Shown here: positions 61,601-64,000 of the stretch, piece by piece | How the letters are laid out: each line of letters begins with the position of its first letter | How positions within the stretch are numbered: the stretch's first letter is position 1 | Notes under the pieces: generated by a model | Told to the model about the DNA's origin: nothing | Seen by the model: only the letters and a program-made list of their open reading frames with translations | Databases searched by the model: none | Source of the DNA: Xestospongia bergquistia | Lineage: Eukaryota; Porifera; Demospongiae; Haplosclerida; Petrosiidae | Reading direction: 5' to 3' | Assembly: GCA_963965975.1 (NCBI GenBank) | Contig: OZ014422.1 | Coordinates: 4,549,155-4,613,154 of the forward strand | DNA length: 64,000 nt | Position numbers and translations under genes: made by a program

Positions 61601-64000
61601 GTCTAAAGGACTCTATGGGACTAACGAAATAAACTGTTATTAACAGTTTAGTAAGTTGGTTTGCATTAACACTCTAAAGTCTTTAATTAAAAGACTTTAG
61701 AAGGTTTAGACTATTGAGTGAATTTTATAAAGTAAACAGCTCAATCTAGAGGACTCTATTAAGCTAAATAAATAAACTACTATTAACATTTTAGTAAGTT
61801 GGTTTGCATTAACACTCTAAAGACTTTAATTTAAAGAGTTTATAAGGTTTAGACTTTTGAGTGAAGTTTATAATGTAAACAGCTCAGTCTAAAGGACTCT
61901 ATGGGACTAACTAAGTAAACTGTTATTAACAGTTTAGCTAGTTGGTTTGCATTAACACTATAAAGTCTTTAATTTAAAGACGTTAGAAGGTTTAGACTAT
62001 TGAGTGAAGTTTATAAAGTAAACAGCTCATTTTAAAGGACTCTATGAAACTAAATGAATAAACTGCTTTTAACAGTTTAGTAAGTTTGTTTGCATTAACA
62101 CTCTAAAGTCTTTAATTTAAAGACTTTAGAAGATTTAGACTATTGAGTGATGTTTTTAAAGTAAACAGCTCAGTCTAAAGGACTCTATGGGACTAACTAA
62201 ATAAACCACTAATAACAGTTTAGTAACTTGATTTTCATTAACACTCTAAAGTCTTTAATTTAAAGAATTTAGAATCTTTAGAGTACTTAGTGAATTTTAT
62301 AAAGTAAACTGGTCAGTATAAAGGACTCTATTTGACTAACTAAATAAACTGCTATTAACAGTTTAGTAAGTTGCTTTGCGTGAACACTCTAAACTCTTAA
62401 ATTTAAGGACTTTAGAAGGTTTAGACTATTGAGTGAAGTTTATAATGTAAACAGCTCAGTCTAAAGGACTCTATGAAGCTAAATAAATAAACTGCTTTTA
62501 ACAGTTTTGTAAGTTGGTTTGCATTAACACTCTAAAGTCTTTAATTTAAAGAATTTAGAAGGTTTAGACTATTGAGTGAAGTTTATAAAGAAAACAGCTT
62601 AGTCTAAAGGACTCTATGGGACTAACTAAGTAAACTGCTATTAACAGTTCAGTAAATTGGTTTGCATTACACTCTGAAGTCTTTAATTTAAAGACTTTAG
62701 AATGTTTAGACTATTGAGTGAAGTTTATAAAGTAAACTAGTCAGTCTAAAGGACTCTATGGGACTAACGAAATAAGCTGCTATTAAAAGTTTAGTAAGTT
62801 GGTTTGCATTACACTCTAAAGTCTTTAATTTAAAGACTTTAGAAGGTTTAGACTATTGAGTGAAGTTTATAAAGTAAACAGCTCAGTCTAGAGGACTCTA
62901 TTAAGCTAAATAAATAAACTGCTATTAACACTTTAGTAAGTTGGTTTGCATTAACACTCTAAAGTCTTTAATTTAAAGACTTTAGAAGGTTTAGACTATT
63001 GAGTGAAGTTTATAAAGTAAACAGTTCAGTCTTAAGGACTCTATGGGACTAACTAAATAAACTGCTATTAACAGTTTAGTAAGTTGGTTTGCATTAAGAC
63101 TTCAAAGTCTTTAATTTAAAGACTTTAGAAATATGTGACTATTGAGTGAATTTTATAAAGTAAACAGATCTGTATAAAGAACTCTATGAAACTAAAAAAA
63201 TAAACTGCTATTAAAAGTTTAGTAAGTTGGTTTGCATTAACACTCTAACTTTTTTAATTTAAAGACTTTAGAAGGTTTAGACTATTGAGTGAAGTTTATA
63301 AAGTAAACAGCTCAGTCTAAAGGACTCTATGGGAAAACTAAATAAACCGCTATTAACAGTTTAGTAAGGTTATTTGCATTAACTCTCTATAGTCTTTAAT
63401 TTAAAGAATTTAGAAGGTTTAGAGTATTGAGTAAATTTTATAAAGTAAACTGGTCAGTTTAAAGGACTCCATGGGACTCACTAAATAAACTTCTATTAAC
63501 AGTTTAGTAAGTTGGTTTGCATTAACACTCTAAAGTCTTTAATTTAAAGAGTTTAGAAGTTTTAGACTATTGAGTGAAGTTTATAATGTAAACAGCTCAG
63601 TCTAAAGGACTCTATGGGACTAACTAAATAAACTGTTATTAACAGTTTAGCAAGTTGGTTTGCATTAAAACTCTAAAGTCTTTAATTTAAAGACGTTAGA
63701 AGGTTTAGACTATTAAGTGAAGTTTATAAAGTAAACAGCTCAGTTTAAAGGAGTCTATGAAACTAAATAAATAAACTGCTTTTAACAGTTTAGTAAGTTG
63801 GTTTGCATAAACACACTAAAGTCTTTAATTTAAAGACTTTAGAAGGTTTAGACTATTGAGTGAAGTTTTTAAAGTAAACAGCTCAGTCTAAAGGACTCTA
63901 TGGGACTAACTAAATAAACCGCCATTAACAGTTTAGTAAGTTGATTTGCATTAACACCCTAAAGTCTTTAATTTAAAGAATTTAGAAGGTTTAGAGTTCA
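61600..64000. repeat. ~30-mer local higher-order repeat, copy 2, cut by the window end
   Basis: This copy follows copy 1 in order to the last base of the window. At its left end the monomer near 61740 starts like the 9-mer monomer 4 (TCTAGAGGACTC, TTAAGCTAAAT) and ends like monomer 6 (AAAGACTTTAATTTAAAGAG, TTATAAGG). Two monomers have been removed by a fusion compared with 57.17-57.6 kb. The full length of this copy cannot be seen. Confidence 0.82.

Larger units (their letters stand above)
1..64000. repeat. 143-bp tandem satellite array, whole window
   Basis: The window is made entirely of head-to-tail copies of one 143-bp monomer, about 447 of them. The copies are easy to phase on the recurring start CAGTCTAAAGGACTCTATG and on the inner words GTTTGCATTAACACTC and AAAGTCTTTAATTTAAAGAC. 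Every copy I read runs in the same direction, and no unrelated sequence interrupts them. Successive starts are usually 142-144 bp apart; larger departures are rare and are listed separately. The hand consensus has 43 G or C in 143 bases (30%) and no CpG. Stops occur in all three plus frames within monomer positions 6-34 (TAA at 6, 24, 28, 32) and in all three minus frames within one monomer, so no protein can be encoded. Known families with this architecture are centromeric or heterochromatic satellites of eukaryotes; that role is inferred here, not shown. Confidence 0.97.
55029..64000. repeat. Domain III: right flank of the HOR, Domain-I-like
   Basis: From 55029 the monomers no longer follow the 94-mer. 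The first three (B with CATTAATACTC and GATGTTAG, C with TGGAACTAAAT and GCTTGTAACAG and GGTTCGC, and D) match 9863-10290 in Domain I rather than any HOR copy. Further right come a 9-mer repeated twice, a stretch of H-, G- and E-F-type monomers at about 59.8-61.5 kb, and the second copy of a ~30-mer that continues past the window end. No gene or unique sequence is present. Confidence 0.88.

Noticed and set aside
1-64000. Short open reading frames starting at the ATG of GGACTCTATGGGACTAAC or CTCTATGAAACTAAAT in nearly every monomer
   Set aside because: They end after about five codons (TAA). All six frames carry stops within each consensus monomer, and 143 is not a multiple of 3, so no frame continues. 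These are chance ATGs, not genes.
1-64000. CRISPR-like regularly spaced repeats
   Set aside because: There are no unique spacers. The entire 143 bp is repeated, and variation is spread over the monomer as class variants rather than alternating repeat and spacer.
1-64000. Primate alpha satellite or another satellite known to me
   Set aside because: The length is 143 rather than 171 bp, there is no CENP-B box, and I do not recognise the sequence. I could not match it to any named family from memory, so no family name is given.
1-64000. Telomeric or subtelomeric short repeats
   Set aside because: No run of TTAGGG, TTTAGGG, TTAGG or similar tandem units is present. GGTTTAG words occur once per monomer only as part of GAAGGTTTAGAC.

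Overview
The whole 64 kb window is a single uninterrupted satellite DNA array. A 143-bp monomer (my hand-built consensus is about 30% G+C) is repeated head to tail roughly 447 times, always in the same orientation. I see no gene, RNA gene, transposon, telomere repeat, CRISPR array or unique sequence. All six reading frames are closed by stops in every consensus monomer. A satellite block of this size with higher-order repeats points to eukaryotic centromeric, pericentromeric or other heterochromatic DNA. I do not recognise the monomer and cannot name the organism. It is not primate alpha satellite (171 bp), and I found no CENP-B box.

The array is hierarchical. Level 1 is the 143-bp monomer, which carries three dyad symmetries and shows weak signs of being an old duplication of a ~71/72-bp half-unit. 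Level 2 is a set of recognisable monomer classes (called A-H here), most often cycling A-B-C-D as a ~572-bp tetramer. Level 3 is a series of local multimers: trimer 429, tetramer 571-572, hexamer 858, 9-mer 1287, 12-mer 1716 and about 30-mer 4283 bp. Level 4 is a very long higher-order repeat (HOR) of about 94 monomers, 13.43 kb.

Layout. Domain I (1 to ~13.4 kb) is an older-looking mosaic dominated by A-B-C-D tetramers, with a 12-mer repeated twice (3431-6862) and a tetramer repeated twice (12864-14006). Domain II (~13.4 to ~55.03 kb) is the 94-mer HOR. It holds a rearranged partial copy W (~13.4-24.03 kb), two full copies X (24027-37457) and Y (37458-50886), and a truncated copy Z (50887 to ~55.03 kb). 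Copies differ by whole-monomer gains and losses, hybrid monomers and one moved multi-monomer block. Domain III (~55.03 kb to the end) returns to Domain-I-like monomers, then has a 9-mer repeated twice (55458-58031) and a ~30-mer whose second copy runs off the window end.

The first ~0.4 kb of Domain III matches Domain I near 9.86 kb, so the HOR block looks like a younger expansion embedded in an older, related array. Unequal exchange, in whole-monomer register, explains nearly every length difference I found. All identity statements are by eye; no alignment was run.
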